58,160 nt of DNA, from NCBI GenBank assembly GCA_020161015.1, contig JAIUOT010000061.1, positions 1 through 58,160 on the forward strand, in the 5' to 3' direction. Source of the DNA: Actinomycetota bacterium (GTDB taxonomy: Bacteria; Actinomycetota; Actinomycetes; Propionibacteriales; Propionibacteriaceae). This document shows, piece after piece, positions 24,765-33,941 of the stretch; position 1 is the first letter of the stretch; the number at the start of each line of letters is the position of its first letter. The position numbers and the translations under genes were made by a program. A model generated the notes under the pieces. It did no database searches, was not told where the DNA came from, and saw only the letters and a program-made list of their open reading frames with translations.

Positions 24765-27700
24765 TCACCCTGCGCGTCCTTCTGGGGTCCCGGCGTCCTC
24801 ACCTGACGACTTCTTCTTCGCGGCCTTCTTCTCGGTATCGACGACGTGGACTCCCCAGAATCGTGCCAGCGCGCGACGCCGCCCAAGAGAGGGCTCGACG
24901 CGTCGGAAGGCATCATCGAAGTCGGTGTCGTCAACGCGCCTCGACAGGCTTACGACAGACTGGACGGTCTCGTAGACGAGGCGATCTGACGCTCTGCCAC
25001 CGGTCCACGGCAGGTCGCTCAGCAACTCTGGCCTCACGCGGCACAACTGGCCCAGGAGCCCGATCGCAACGTACCTCTCGTCCGATGCTAGTGAGCGGCC
25101 GCGCACCGCAGTCGGCATCGGGAACAAGTCCTTGGGCGAGTCGGCGGTGAGCTTCGGTTGCTCGCCCGCGAGAACAAACTCGCGAAGCGGGTCCAGCAAT
25201 GGACCTACGTCCAGGGTCACACCAACTGTGAGTCGATCGCCCCAATCCCAGCCTAGGATCCGGCCGAGTACCAGCCATCCGAGGCTGACCTTATGGTCGG
25301 GCCGACGTCCGAGCGATGAGACCGGCGAGTAGACCGAATTCCAGGCTAGGTTGCGGGTCCACTCAACATCGAGCTTAGCTCCGAGCGCGAGGGCGCCGGC
25401 CACGCTCGCTGACTCGACGGGGCCGAGTGGCTTGACATCTCGACTCCGGAACTCCTGAAGCATCGAGCGAAGCACCACGAGAAGTCGGGCGTTTACCTCA
25501 CTCTGCGGAGCCTCCCAGCAGCCGAACCACAGCGCAACGAGCGCACCCAAGCCCGCCCGTGAATCTTCCGTGGTTGCCGCTCGTAGACCTTGTGCCGCGG
25601 CATCAATGTGGAGATCGAGATCGCCCGGCTTGAGGTTGCCCAGACTCCCAAAGCCCTCGCATGCTGCCCACACGATCAGCGTGTGCTCCCGCTCGGGGGT
25701 ACCGTCGAGCTCCGCCGGGAAGCCACGCGCAGGGCTGTGCAGTTGGATCGCCGCGGCGGAGTTCCGGCTGTACTCACGCGTTACGTTTAGCCGTACGTCG
25801 TTCCCTGCACGATCCGCGAATGGGAGGCAACGGAGTCCGAATGCTAGGAGCCTGCGCTTCGCATCGGGGTCTGCGCCCTCGAGTGCTGCGGCAGCGAGCA
25901 GAGCGGTCAGGAAGTCCCCGGCAGCGTGCAGGCTCTCCCGAAAGTAGGCATCGGCGCACAGCAGGCAGAAGTTGATCGCTGTTGCCTCTCTGATGTACCT
26001 CTCCAAGGCCGAGAACAGTTCGGCGCCAGTCCTGCTGTTATAGATGAACTGCTCAGAGGCAAAGAATTCAAGAAAGGTGCGATGGGAGAACCGATAGACC
26101 TCATCTCCCCTGTCGATCCCGAGCGACACAATCAGCCACCGCCGACCTCTCCAAAGGGCGAGTGCATTGTCACTGAACTGTCGTGCGATGAAGTCGTTTG
26201 AGCCAGGAAGCTGTCGATGGTAGGTCCGCAGGAACGCTCGCAGCCAAGGCTCTCGAAACTCCTCTTCACCCGACTGGAAGACCTCGAGCGCAAGTTCCCG
26301 CACGGCGCGCTCTGTGTTGATCTCGTCGTCAACCGAGGACGCGATGCCCCTTCCGGCATCCCAGTCACCGAACAGCATTTCGGCGCATCGCTTGTACAGG
26401 TCGTAGCGATTGGTCGGCATTCGTCGACCTAGTGAGTACAGGTTGCACAAGACCCCGAGCATGAGCGGATTCGCCCGCAGATCAGCCAGCGGCTCGGTCT
26501 GCTCAAGGAACTCTCGTGCGCTCTTGCGATCGGGCGAGCCTTCCATGTAGCGGAAGAAATTCGTCGCGAACAACTCGACTTGGCTCGGCGTCAGGGTCGT
26601 CAACTCGCCTCGCTGGAAGTGCGCTGCCAAGGGTGCGTCAACGTAATCGGTCGTCCTAGAGGTCACCACGTAGGCATTCAGAGGGTGCGCAGAAGAGAAG
26701 CTCTCGATCCTCTTCACAATCTCCCGGCGCGCTGGAATCGACAACACCTCATCGAGTCCGTCGAAGAAAACAACGCACCTGCCGAGATCCAGCAAGTACT
26801 CCAGAATCTCCGGCTCGAGTTCGATGGACAAGTCACCTTGAATGCTCTGGCAGATGTATCTGCTGAGCCCAAGGGTTGGGGTCCGTTCCACCTCTCGGGC
26901 GTAGTGACGAAGCGTGACCTTGACGGGAACCGCATCAAGTCTGCCGTCACTGACTCGGCCCGCCAGCGCCGCGACCGCCTCGAGAACCGCGGTCGACTTG
27001 CCCTGCCCGGGGTCTCCAAGCAGCACGACTTGGCTGCATCTCGTTAGCCAGGTCAACAGCGAGTGTGCGACGAGTTGCTTGTCGTGAACATCCCGGATCT
27101 CGCGTTCGAGAAGTATCTCCGGCAGAGGAACGCGAACCTCACCACGGAGCGAGGGGATTGCAGTGGTGCTGCTGTCCCTCGCCAATGCCTCGGCGTACTC
27201 GACCACCGAGTGCTCAACATCAGTGGACAGCCGAGACTTGAGCGCCCTCGTCCGCGTGTGGCTCCGCCGGTCGATGCCTGGTTCCAACAGCGGCGAGCTC
27301 GCCCGTAACCTGGACGCCTGCTCCGCGATATCGCGCGCGACCTGTGGCGACTGGGTTTGGATCAGCCTGTAGATCTCAATCGTCGTGTCCCGCAGAGACT
27401 CGACGAGCACTGCGGCCGCGTGGTCAACGAACTGTGGTCGCACGCCCGAGTACAGCAGGAATAGCGCTCGAGCCTCTGCTGTGAGTGCCTGCACGACCTT
27501 CCGAGAGGACTGATTGGTCACGATCGACTCCATCGCGACGTAGCGCAGAAGCATCGCCCCCTCTGGCGCCTTCAGGAAATCAAGCAGTGTGCGATTCTGT
27601 GCGGAAGTGACTCCGGCGGCCTGTAGTGCGGAAGCGAGTGGTAGCGCGTGGCCGGACGACAGCTCGCCGGTCGCCGTGAGGAGCTGGTCAAGCCTTTTCT

Positions 27701-27803
27701 GCTGTGCGCGTGGTAGGCGCTTCTCGCGGAACTGGGCTACCAACACCGGGCCACCCAACGTGATCAAGGTCTCCGCTACGAGCAGGACCAAGCTCTCCCA
27801 CAC
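24765..27803 (-). CDS. NACHT-type STAND NTPase, probable antiphage protein
   Basis: A 1012-residue protein with an N-terminal membrane-prone helix (LVLLVAETLITLGGPVLVA) and an extended helical region of about 240 residues. The NACHT module follows: Walker A VVLLGDPGQGKSTAV near residue 259 and Walker B CVVFFDGLDEV near 343, then winged-helix and long helical repeats. Such STAND proteins sense phage proteins and trigger cell death. The N-terminal effector is not a known nuclease; membrane attack is possible. GTG 27803 has GAGGGGG upstream. Composition is visibly AT-richer than the flanking transfer genes, it runs against them and it has no backbone motif, so it is inserted cargo. Confidence 0.8.
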   Translation of the reverse strand: MWESLVLLVAETLITLGGPVLVAQFREKRLPRAQQKRLDQLLTATGELSSGHALPLASALQAAGVTSAQNRTLLDFLKAPEGAMLLRYVAMESIVTNQSSRKVVQALTAEARALFLLYSGVRPQFVDHAAAVLVESLRDTTIEIYRLIQTQSPQVARDIAEQASRLRASSPLLEPGIDRRSHTRTRALKSRLSTDVEHSVVEYAEALARDSSTTAIPSLRGEVRVPLPEILLEREIRDVHDKQLVAHSLLTWLTRCSQVVLLGDPGQGKSTAVLEAVAALAGRVSDGRLDAVPVKVTLRHYAREVERTPTLGLSRYICQSIQGDLSIELEPEILEYLLDLGRCVVFFDGLDEVLSIPARREIVKRIESFSSAHPLNAYVVTSRTTDYVDAPLAAHFQRGELTTLTPSQVELFATNFFRYMEGSPDRKSAREFLEQTEPLADLRANPLMLGVLCNLYSLGRRMPTNRYDLYKRCAEMLFGDWDAGRGIASSVDDEINTERAVRELALEVFQSGEEEFREPWLRAFLRTYHRQLPGSNDFIARQFSDNALALWRGRRWLIVSLGIDRGDEVYRFSHRTFLEFFASEQFIYNSRTGAELFSALERYIREATAINFCLLCADAYFRESLHAAGDFLTALLAAAALEGADPDAKRRLLAFGLRCLPFADRAGNDVRLNVTREYSRNSAAAIQLHSPARGFPAELDGTPEREHTLIVWAACEGFGSLGNLKPGDLDLHIDAAAQGLRAATTEDSRAGLGALVALWFGCWEAPQSEVNARLLVVLRSMLQEFRSRDVKPLGPVESASVAGALALGAKLDVEWTRNLAWNSVYSPVSSLGRRPDHKVSLGWLVLGRILGWDWGDRLTVGVTLDVGPLLDPLREFVLAGEQPKLTADSPKDLFPMPTAVRGRSLASDERYVAIGLLGQLCRVRPELLSDLPWTGGRASDRLVYETVQSVVSLSRRVDDTDFDDAFRRVEPSLGRRRALARFWGVHVVDTEKKAAKKKSSGEDAGTPEGRAG

Positions 27804-27947
27804 ATTGCCCCCTCGAGTTGCGTGCCTCCCCAGTCGGCATCGTAGCCACCGCTTGTGGCTCGTCCATCGAGTTACTGACTGATTCTCGCCAGGAGGCAGT
27901 GCGCGGGCACCAGTCTTGCCGAGCGCTAGCAGTAGCCCCTGCAGCCG

Positions 27948-27985
27948 CTGTCCTTGACAGAAGGCACTTCTGCTTCAGGTGGGCG
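27948..27985 (+). promoter_or_regulatory. Bipartite transfer-regulon motif, copy 4 (ArdC/T4CP operon)
   Basis: CTGTCCTTG, 15 nt, then GCTTCAGGTGGGCG, ending 21 nt before the ATG at 28007 with AAGGAG between. Only the first base differs from consensus. It separates the NACHT gene from the next backbone operon. Confidence 0.78.
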
Positions 27986-28006
27986 AGAAGGGGAAGGAGC
28001 CTCCAG

Positions 28007-28183
28007 ATGCATCGACCAGAGCCGACGCCAGTGCGACCGCACGTCCCGTTGCCCGACCGCGATCTGCTCGCCGAGCAACTGCTGGAAGACCTCGAGGTCG
28101 CGATCCTGACCGCGCCCGATGATGAGCCCATCCTGCGGCTCTGGGCGGCCTGGGAAGACCTGAAGCGAGGTCTGGTCCGATGA
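28007..28183 (+). CDS. Small acidic protein
   Basis: A 58-residue protein (MHRPEPTPVRPHVPLPDRDL..., ILRLWAAWEDLKRGLVR). No known domain. AAGGAGCCTCCAG precedes the ATG, and its stop overlaps the ArdC-like start by 4 bp. Being first after motif copy 4 and tightly coupled, it is likely a real gene of the transfer region; function unknown. Confidence 0.6.
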   Translation: MHRPEPTPVRPHVPLPDRDLLAEQLLEDLEVAILTAPDDEPILRLWAAWEDLKRGLVR

Positions 28184-29259
28184 GCCGCGGTCCAGCCAAG
28201 GAGGACTGGCAGGCCGCCCGTCGCGAGTCGCTGGAGCGGATGCACGCCGACCTCGCCGCGCGGGTCGGGTCGATGGACTCACTGACGGAGTGGCAGTCGT
28301 GGCTGAAGTTCACCCAGAGCTTCCACCGGTACTCGTTCAACAACACCGTCCTGATCTGGATGCAGCGACCGGACGCGACCGCGGTCGCCGGCTACCGGGC
28401 CTGGCTGGCCCGAGGGAGGCAGGTTCGTCGTGGAGAGAAGGCGATTCAGGTGTTCGCGCCCGTGACCCAGCGCGCGCCACGGCTCGACTCGGCGGGCAAC
28501 CCCGTGTACGGGACGGACGGGAAGCCGGTGATCGAGACCCGGATGGTGGGCGTGAAGCCCGCGAGTGTGTTCGATGTCAGCCAGACCGAGGGTGCGCCGC
28601 TACCGGAGCAGCCGGACGTGACGCCGCTCACGGGTGAGGCACCGCTGGGGTTGTGGGCGTCGTTGGTCGGCTACTGCGAGTCAAAGGGATACGCCGTCTC
28701 CCGCGGCGACTGCGGCAGCGCCAATGGACTGACCCGTTTCGACTCCCACGAGGTGCTGGTTCGTCCCGACATTAATGACGCGCAAGCCGTGAAGACCCTC
28801 GCGCATGAGGCGGCGCACGTCACGCTCCACGAGAAGCTGGAAGACCGCACGTGCCGCGGGCTCATCGAGGTGGAGGCCGAATCGGTCGCGTTCCTGGTGA
28901 CAGCCGCCCACGGCCTCGACTCGTCCCAGTACACGTTCAACTACGTCGCGGGCTGGGCGCATCAGGCAAAGGCGCTCGACCCGGAGGGTCCGAACGTGGA
29001 GGAGATCGTGCAGGCCACCGGCCAGCGCGTCGTCACCGCCGCAGACCAGATCTTGAACGCCACTCGGCCCGGCCCGTCCGTCACCGAGGTCGCCGTCGGA
29101 TCGCTGGCGCTCGAGATCGAACCCAAGGTCGAGCGCGCCCTGCGACCGGTGCAGGCCATGGCGAGCGACCGTCCAGCATCGTCCCAGGGCGCACTGCCGG
29201 GCATGGACATGCTGCCGCCGCTCTACAACCCCGAACACGGCCCGACGATCGGACGGTGA
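28180..29259 (+). CDS. ardC: ArdC-like antirestriction protein
   Basis: A 359-residue protein with the ArdC N-terminal ssDNA-binding domain (WLKFTQSFHRYSFNNTVLIW, then RRGEKAIQVFAPV) and a zinc metallopeptidase segment KTLAHEAAHVTLHE carrying HEAAH. ArdC proteins coat incoming single strands and shield them from restriction in the new host. It is the second gene after motif copy 4, so early expression with the coupling ATPase makes sense. The C-terminal 80 residues (ALPGMDMLPPLYNPEHGPTI) are low in structure. Confidence 0.85.
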   Translation: MSRGPAKEDWQAARRESLERMHADLAARVGSMDSLTEWQSWLKFTQSFHRYSFNNTVLIWMQRPDATAVAGYRAWLARGRQVRRGEKAIQVFAPVTQRAPRLDSAGNPVYGTDGKPVIETRMVGVKPASVFDVSQTEGAPLPEQPDVTPLTGEAPLGLWASLVGYCESKGYAVSRGDCGSANGLTRFDSHEVLVRPDINDAQAVKTLAHEAAHVTLHEKLEDRTCRGLIEVEAESVAFLVTAAHGLDSSQYTFNYVAGWAHQAKALDPEGPNVEEIVQATGQRVVTAADQILNATRPGPSVTEVAVGSLALEIEPKVERALRPVQAMASDRPASSQGALPGMDMLPPLYNPEHGPTIGR

Positions 29260-29263
29260 CGCG

Positions 29264-29722
29264 ATGGTCACACAACAGGAGCGACGCACGGATCCGTACC
29301 CGCTCACCTGGGAGATCCCCCTGGCAATCCTCGGTGGATCGCTGCTGGCGCTGGTCCTCGGGGCGCACGTTGGGCGCGGGCTGGCGAACCTCGCCGCGGG
29401 CGCTGGATGGAGGTGGCCGACGACGGCACAGCTATTCCGCAGCGCGATCGATGTCATCCAGGGGGACGCGGGCGCAGGCCTCAGCTCGGTCGACCCGCTC
29501 GCGGAACCGGACGCGTTGCTGGCATGGGTGCTCGCGGTCGAACTGGTCGTCATGGCGACCTACCTGTTCCTGACCTGGCTGTGCCTTCGGCGTTGGGGAC
29601 CGACCCGCACCCTCGGTGTCGCCACCGTGGACGAGGCTCGCCAGCTGCTCGGGCGGCAACGGCTGTTCGCGGCGCGCAGGGTGATCCGTCCCGATCTCTA
29701 CGGCAGGAAGGCGAAGCGATGA
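29264..29722 (+). CDS. Membrane protein upstream of the coupling ATPase
   Basis: A 152-residue protein with two membrane spans (EIPLAILGGSLLALVLGAHV; LLAWVLAVELVVMATYLFLT) and a basic C-terminus (RRVIRPDLYGRKAKR). Actinobacterial transfer clusters commonly hold such a gene just before the TraG/TraD-like ATPase; it may supply the membrane anchor that the ATPase itself lacks. Overlaps it by 4 bp. Confidence 0.7.
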   Translation: MVTQQERRTDPYPLTWEIPLAILGGSLLALVLGAHVGRGLANLAAGAGWRWPTTAQLFRSAIDVIQGDAGAGLSSVDPLAEPDALLAWVLAVELVVMATYLFLTWLCLRRWGPTRTLGVATVDEARQLLGRQRLFAARRVIRPDLYGRKAKR

Positions 29723-31155
29723 ACAGGTTCAGGCCCCGCGAAGTCGGCTGGCGAATCGGCCGCGCCCAAGAACCAGTAGGCGCCGGAGAGCTGTGGTGCC
29801 GCTGGGACCGCACGGCGGGTGTCGTAGGCCCGCAGGGCTCTGGGAAGACTCTCGACCTGCTGACTCCCGCTCTCCTAGCTGCGCCCGGTGCCGCGCTCGT
29901 GACCCTGACCAAGCCCGAGGACCTGCTGTTGTCGCTGCCGGTCCGGCGCAGTGATGAACGGCCGTGCGTCGTCCTCGATCCGTTCAGTCTCGCGCCCGGC
30001 CTTCCCGAGTTGGTGTGGGACCCGATCGCTGGCTGCGTCGATCCGCTGCTGGCCGAGCGTCGCGCGAAGGCGTTCACCGCCGGCACGATCAGTTCCACCA
30101 TCGCGGCTGGCCAGAGCGACCCAGCGGCCAGGTTCTACGCGGCCGAGGCGTCCAAGGTCATCCAGGCGTTCTTCCATGCTGCGGCCCTCACCGGCCGGAC
30201 GATCGAGCACGTCCTGGAGTGGATCGCACACCCGACCGGCGCTACCGAACCCGGCGAGATCCTCCGCGAGCACCCACTCGCCGCGCGCTTCTGGGCCGGG
30301 CTCCTGCACGGCGCGCTCAACGGAGACCACCGCACCGTCGGCAACACGGTCACCACCTGCCAGCAGGCACTCGCTCTGTTCTTCCAGCCCGACATCCGCC
30401 AGCGGTGCGTCCCGTCCGAGAACCGGCCTGCCACCGATGTCGCCGACATCATCAAGCGGCGCGGCACCTTCTACCTGCTCGGCCGCGAGGATCCCTACGC
30501 CTCGGCGTCACCGCTGATGACGGCACTGGCCGAGCACATTCTGGACACGGCGCTCATCCTTGCGAACGCGTCCGAGTGGGGTCGGCTGTGCCCACCGATG
30601 CTCGCCTGCTTGGACGAGCTGCCATCCACCGCACCGCTACCGACACTGCGGACGCGGATGGCCAACGAACGCGCTCTTGGGATCTCGTTCGTGTACGCGG
30701 CCCAGACCTGGCGACAGCTGACCGCGATCTTCGGCCAGGACGAGGCCCAGGCCCTGTTCGGCCTCACCAACGTCATGGTCGTCTTCGGCGGCTCCAAGGA
30801 CGTCCAGTTCAACCGCGACATCTCTGATCTGACCGGCACGGTCCGCGTCGCCCGCTCCAGCTGGAACACCGCCCGCGGCGGACGCAACATCTCCGCCGAC
30901 GACATCCCCGTCCTGCGGCCGGAAGAGGTTCGCCAACTCCCCGAGGGCCAAGCCCTGGTGATCGCCGAGAACGGCAAGCCCGTGATCGCGAAGCTCCACC
31001 GCTGCATCGACGGCCGGGCCGGACGGAGACTCCTCTCCGGGCAGCGCAAGCTTCGAGCAGAGTTGACGGAGAAGCGGCTGTCGCCGGCGTCGTCTGCGGA
31101 CCGCACAGAAGCGGCGTTGGTTGAGGCATCGCAACGCAACCTGACGAGGGGGTAG
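29719..31155 (+). CDS. Type IV coupling protein (TraG/TraD-like ATPase)
   Basis: A 478-residue TraM-recognition-type ATPase delivering the relaxase-DNA complex to the channel. Walker A GVVGPQGSGKTLDLL is near residues 34-48, Walker B MLACLDELPST near 294, and the RecA-fold tail ends GQALVIAENGKPVIAKL. It has no membrane span of its own, so the preceding gene probably anchors it. ATG 29719 overlaps that gene; the frame further upstream is a shadow. Confidence 0.88.
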   Translation: MNRFRPREVGWRIGRAQEPVGAGELWCRWDRTAGVVGPQGSGKTLDLLTPALLAAPGAALVTLTKPEDLLLSLPVRRSDERPCVVLDPFSLAPGLPELVWDPIAGCVDPLLAERRAKAFTAGTISSTIAAGQSDPAARFYAAEASKVIQAFFHAAALTGRTIEHVLEWIAHPTGATEPGEILREHPLAARFWAGLLHGALNGDHRTVGNTVTTCQQALALFFQPDIRQRCVPSENRPATDVADIIKRRGTFYLLGREDPYASASPLMTALAEHILDTALILANASEWGRLCPPMLACLDELPSTAPLPTLRTRMANERALGISFVYAAQTWRQLTAIFGQDEAQALFGLTNVMVVFGGSKDVQFNRDISDLTGTVRVARSSWNTARGGRNISADDIPVLRPEEVRQLPEGQALVIAENGKPVIAKLHRCIDGRAGRRLLSGQRKLRAELTEKRLSPASSADRTEAALVEASQRNLTRG

Positions 31156-31158
31156 CGC

Positions 31159-31911
31159 ATGGCAGACGATTACAGCACGGGCGCCTTCCTGGTGCAGCCG
31201 TTCCCGATGCCGGGGCATCAGCTCCGGCAGATCTTTCGGCACTGGTGGACCGCTGAGAATGGAACCGAGCAGGAGCAGGCAGAGCTCGAGAACCGACCTG
31301 CAGCCCGCCCGTGGGACCCCGCGACCCTCGGCACGAACGGCGAGCGGCTGGAGATGTGGCGCTGGCTGGAGGAGGTCGTCCGCTGGTTCAACCACGAGTA
31401 CGCATGGGACACCAGCCAGGTCATCCCCGACTGCTGGCCCGAGCATCCCCACCTCGTCCACGAGATTGCTGTCCTGGCAGACGCGCGCCGCCGTGCCGGC
31501 TCGGCCAAGAACTCAGGCCCACTGGAGGAGTGGCACCGAGTCTGTGTGCCGTGGTTCCTGGGCAGGATGCGCGACAGCATCAAGTCGCATTGCGAGGAGC
31601 GCCACCAGGCATGGCCAGCGCGAGCACGCTACGCACGTCACGTCAGCCAGGAGAGCTTCAACCTCCGCAACCTTCGGACGATCGAGGACGTCGAGGCCGT
31701 CGGCTTCCGCTCCGACGACCCGTGGATCGACGGCTACGGAGGCGACCGCATCAACCTCATCACGGGAGAAGTCGAGAACGACGCGGAGAAGGAACAACTC
31801 GAACGCGGGGCCAGTGAGCGAAAGCAGGCGGCCGAGGCCGAGGACCCACCACCGAGCGAGCCGCCTGCAGCAACGACGGGAAACGGCGGCGAACATCTCT
31901 CTGGTGACTGA
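31159..31911 (+). CDS. DUF4913-family protein
   Basis: A 250-residue protein whose centre (CWPEHPHLVHEIAVLADARR... LEEWHRVCVPWFLGRMRDSI) matches the DUF4913 pattern seen beside actinobacterial coupling proteins. The C-terminal 70 residues are Glu/Pro-rich and likely disordered. It follows the coupling ATPase by 3 bp in the same operon. Function unknown; a link between relaxosome and coupling protein is a fair guess. Confidence 0.75.
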   Translation: MADDYSTGAFLVQPFPMPGHQLRQIFRHWWTAENGTEQEQAELENRPAARPWDPATLGTNGERLEMWRWLEEVVRWFNHEYAWDTSQVIPDCWPEHPHLVHEIAVLADARRRAGSAKNSGPLEEWHRVCVPWFLGRMRDSIKSHCEERHQAWPARARYARHVSQESFNLRNLRTIEDVEAVGFRSDDPWIDGYGGDRINLITGEVENDAEKEQLERGASERKQAAEAEDPPPSEPPAATTGNGGEHLSGD

Positions 31912-31944
31912 TCGCCTGCCGTCTGCAGCCGGTCGCGAGTCGGG

Positions 31945-32808
31945 CTAGACGGTCGTAGGCGCAGCCGCTAGGCCATCCAGATCATCGCCAAGTGCTGATG
32001 GGGTCGGCGCTAGCTCTGCGCGGGAGACCTCAGGCCACGACGTGTTGTCGTTCGCGTACGCGAGCAGTTCATCAACCGTCTGTTGGTAGTCCGCACCCAG
32101 TCCGTCCAACTCCGCTACGCGACGCAACCAGCGACCGCGATCGCGGGTGTCCTGGTTGCCGAACGCCCACGCCTCAAGCGCCACCACGATCTCGTCTCTC
32201 GCCCGAGTCGTCGCAGATCGATTGTCTGCTTCCCTGGCTAGGTACAGCGACGCAAAACCATGGAAGAGCTTCGCGTGGTTGTCTCGTTCACGCACGGCAG
32301 CGAGGTACTTCACGGACTCCCGGTAGTTGCCGGCGATGTAGAGCCGCTGACCGAGATGGTTCTTCGCGACCTCGTTCTCCGGGTTATGGCGAAGGGCCGC
32401 ACGGAGCAGGCCGAGCGCTAGGTCGCTTTTGTGGGGGAGGCGACTCGCGGTCCGCACGAACTCCTTCGACGCAAGCTTAGGATCGGTTGCCCCCGTCACT
32501 TCGGCAGATAGCCCAAACAGCAAGCTAGAGAGGTTGACGAGCCCGAGGTTCCCGTAATGCTGGGCAATCCCCTTGATGGCGCCGATCTCGCCTGACAGGG
32601 CTGCCGTAACCAAGTCCTCGCGTGCGTCGGCCGCACGTGGCTCTCGCGACTGCGGGAGCTGGCCGCCGTTCAGCACGCTTCGGGCACCCGCCACCAGAAG
32701 GTCGTTCATCGAAGTCCCCGGGGTGCTGTCGGCCAGGTCCTTCAGCGCCTTGTGCAGATCCGGCGGCAGACGAACTGGCATGGACCGCCGCTCCGATGCT
32801 ATGTCCAT
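31945..32808 (-). CDS. RHH-type DNA-binding protein with TPR-like C-terminus
   Basis: A 287-residue protein. Residues 1-45 (SMPVRLPPDLHKALKDLADS) look like a ribbon-helix-helix DNA-binding domain. The rest is helical (ALRHNPENEVAKNHLGQRLY, GNYRESVKYLAAVRERDN) like TPR repeats. AGGAGG precedes the ATG at 32808. It diverges from a MazF-like toxin gene across 132 bp, so it is a plausible antitoxin/repressor with an unusual large C-terminal part. Base composition is lower in GC than the neighbours, indicating cargo. Confidence 0.65.
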   Translation of the reverse strand: MDIASERRSMPVRLPPDLHKALKDLADSTPGTSMNDLLVAGARSVLNGGQLPQSREPRAADAREDLVTAALSGEIGAIKGIAQHYGNLGLVNLSSLLFGLSAEVTGATDPKLASKEFVRTASRLPHKSDLALGLLRAALRHNPENEVAKNHLGQRLYIAGNYRESVKYLAAVRERDNHAKLFHGFASLYLAREADNRSATTRARDEIVVALEAWAFGNQDTRDRGRWLRRVAELDGLGADYQQTVDELLAYANDNTSWPEVSRAELAPTPSALGDDLDGLAAAPTTV

Positions 32809-32940
32809 CCGGCATCCTCCTACTAGTGACATCACTTGACATGACGATATCACCAAGGCACCCTTACATCAAGAAGCTACCGAGCGTCCAGATCAGGGCG
32901 TCCCCTAGCACCAAGAACGATGATATCGAGGAGACATCAG
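32809..32940. promoter_or_regulatory. Divergent promoter region of the RHH/MazF-like pair
   Basis: A 132-bp AT-richer stretch between divergent starts. It holds TGACATCACTTGACATGA and two GATATC palindromes (near 32846 and 32924), with a third in the toxin gene at about 33295. These could be RHH operator half-sites. No firm -35/-10 pair can be assigned. Confidence 0.4.
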
Positions 32941-33378
32941 ATGTCCGAGCGCGCATTCGCAGACCGAGGCACCAGCCGCATCCATGATGACGGCTCCTTC
33001 CGGGCAGGCGACGTAGTTGTCGCCAGCGTCCAGAACCCAATCGAGAACCCGTCCTGCAAGGGAAAGCGGCGTCCATTCGTGCTTGTGCACAGGGTGAATG
33101 GCCACTGGCGCGGCATGGGGCTCACCACGAGTTCGCACTACGCGGACGGCACACCGCGAATCGCGATCCCAAATCCCGCCAGCGTCGGTCTTCACCGCGC
33201 GGGCTACCTGTGGGGTGATCGACCCACCAGCGTCTGCGCCCTGGACGTCGACACGCTGCTAGGCGTTGTCGATGCTTCCCTCGCTGAAGCCGTGATATCA
33301 CTCGCGGGCCTAAGGACTGCAGATGCCGCAGCCCTGCGCGAGGCCGCCGGGCTCCCGACCAGCGGCACTGCCGCGTGA
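32941..33378 (+). CDS. MazF/PemK-like protein, probable toxin
   Basis: A 145-residue protein with a PemK/MazF-like start (FRAGDVVVASVQNP, then KRRPFVLVHRVNGHWRGMGL, AGYLWGDRPTSVCALDVDTL). MazF toxins are sequence-specific mRNA interferases. The RHH protein on the other strand would be its partner, in a divergent rather than the usual tandem arrangement. GAGGAGAC precedes the ATG. Toxin activity is inferred from fold resemblance only. Confidence 0.6.
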   Translation: MSERAFADRGTSRIHDDGSFRAGDVVVASVQNPIENPSCKGKRRPFVLVHRVNGHWRGMGLTTSSHYADGTPRIAIPNPASVGLHRAGYLWGDRPTSVCALDVDTLLGVVDASLAEAVISLAGLRTADAAALREAAGLPTSGTAA

Positions 33379-33403
33379 TCTGCCACGACGAAGGATTCAG
33401 ACC

Positions 33404-33655
33404 ATGGCTCACATCAGTTCTGCCCGGCCGGTGCTCGACGCACCTATCCTCGTCCTCGGGAGCCTTGCGCTCATCGGCGGTGGCGCACTTCTTCTCTCGC
33501 AGGTGCCAGCTGCTCGTGACATCTGTCGCGACGTATTGCGTGATCCTCGGCTCAGGGTCGCCTGTCGCCAGGCGGCGGCACAGTTCGGTCAAGCGATCCT
33601 CGAGTCCCTGCTCTCACGGCTCGGCGGAGCGGCGTTGCCGCCCGCGGTCGACTGA
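33404..33655 (+). CDS. Small membrane protein
   Basis: An 83-residue protein with one span (APILVLGSLALIGGGALLLS) and a basic amphipathic C-terminus. AAGGATTCAGACC lies before ATG 33404. No family recognised. It probably belonged to the DUF4913/coupling operon before the toxin pair was inserted. Confidence 0.5.
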   Translation: MAHISSARPVLDAPILVLGSLALIGGGALLLSQVPAARDICRDVLRDPRLRVACRQAAAQFGQAILESLLSRLGGAALPPAVD

Positions 33656-33683
33656 ACAGGATCCGAGAAGGAGAGGAGCAGAC

Positions 33684-33941
33684 GTGACACTCCAGCCGAT
33701 CACCGTCACACGGGCTGCGTGGGCAGTCGGCGCGGCCATCCTTCCCGTCACCGGAACCTGGATGATCGTGGTGGTCGCCAAGCCTGACAGCGCTCTCGCA
33801 GCAGCCCGGTGGCGCTGGTGGCTCTCGAACCGCGTCACTACAAGGGGCGCCAAGCCGCACAACCAACCATGGCGCGGCATCTGCAGTCGCTGCGGCGACC
33901 AGCGCGGACGCCACCATGAATGCAGGGACGAGAGCCGCTAA
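33684..33941 (+). CDS. Small membrane protein with C-terminal zinc-knuckle-like motif
   Basis: An 85-residue protein starting at GTG 33684 after GAGAGGAG. It has one span (AWAVGAAILPVTGTWMIVVV) and ends CSRCGDQRGRHHECRDESR, with Cys and His spaced like a small metal-binding site. Its 3' end overlaps the relaxase stop on the other strand by 4 bp. No family recognised. Confidence 0.55.
   Translation: MTLQPITVTRAAWAVGAAILPVTGTWMIVVVAKPDSALAAARWRWWLSNRVTTRGAKPHNQPWRGICSRCGDQRGRHHECRDESR

Noticed and set aside
24609-24806. Short open frame after the M15 peptidase gene
   Set aside because: No ribosome site and no family; it runs into the end of the NACHT gene. The 24598-24764 gap shows nothing else.
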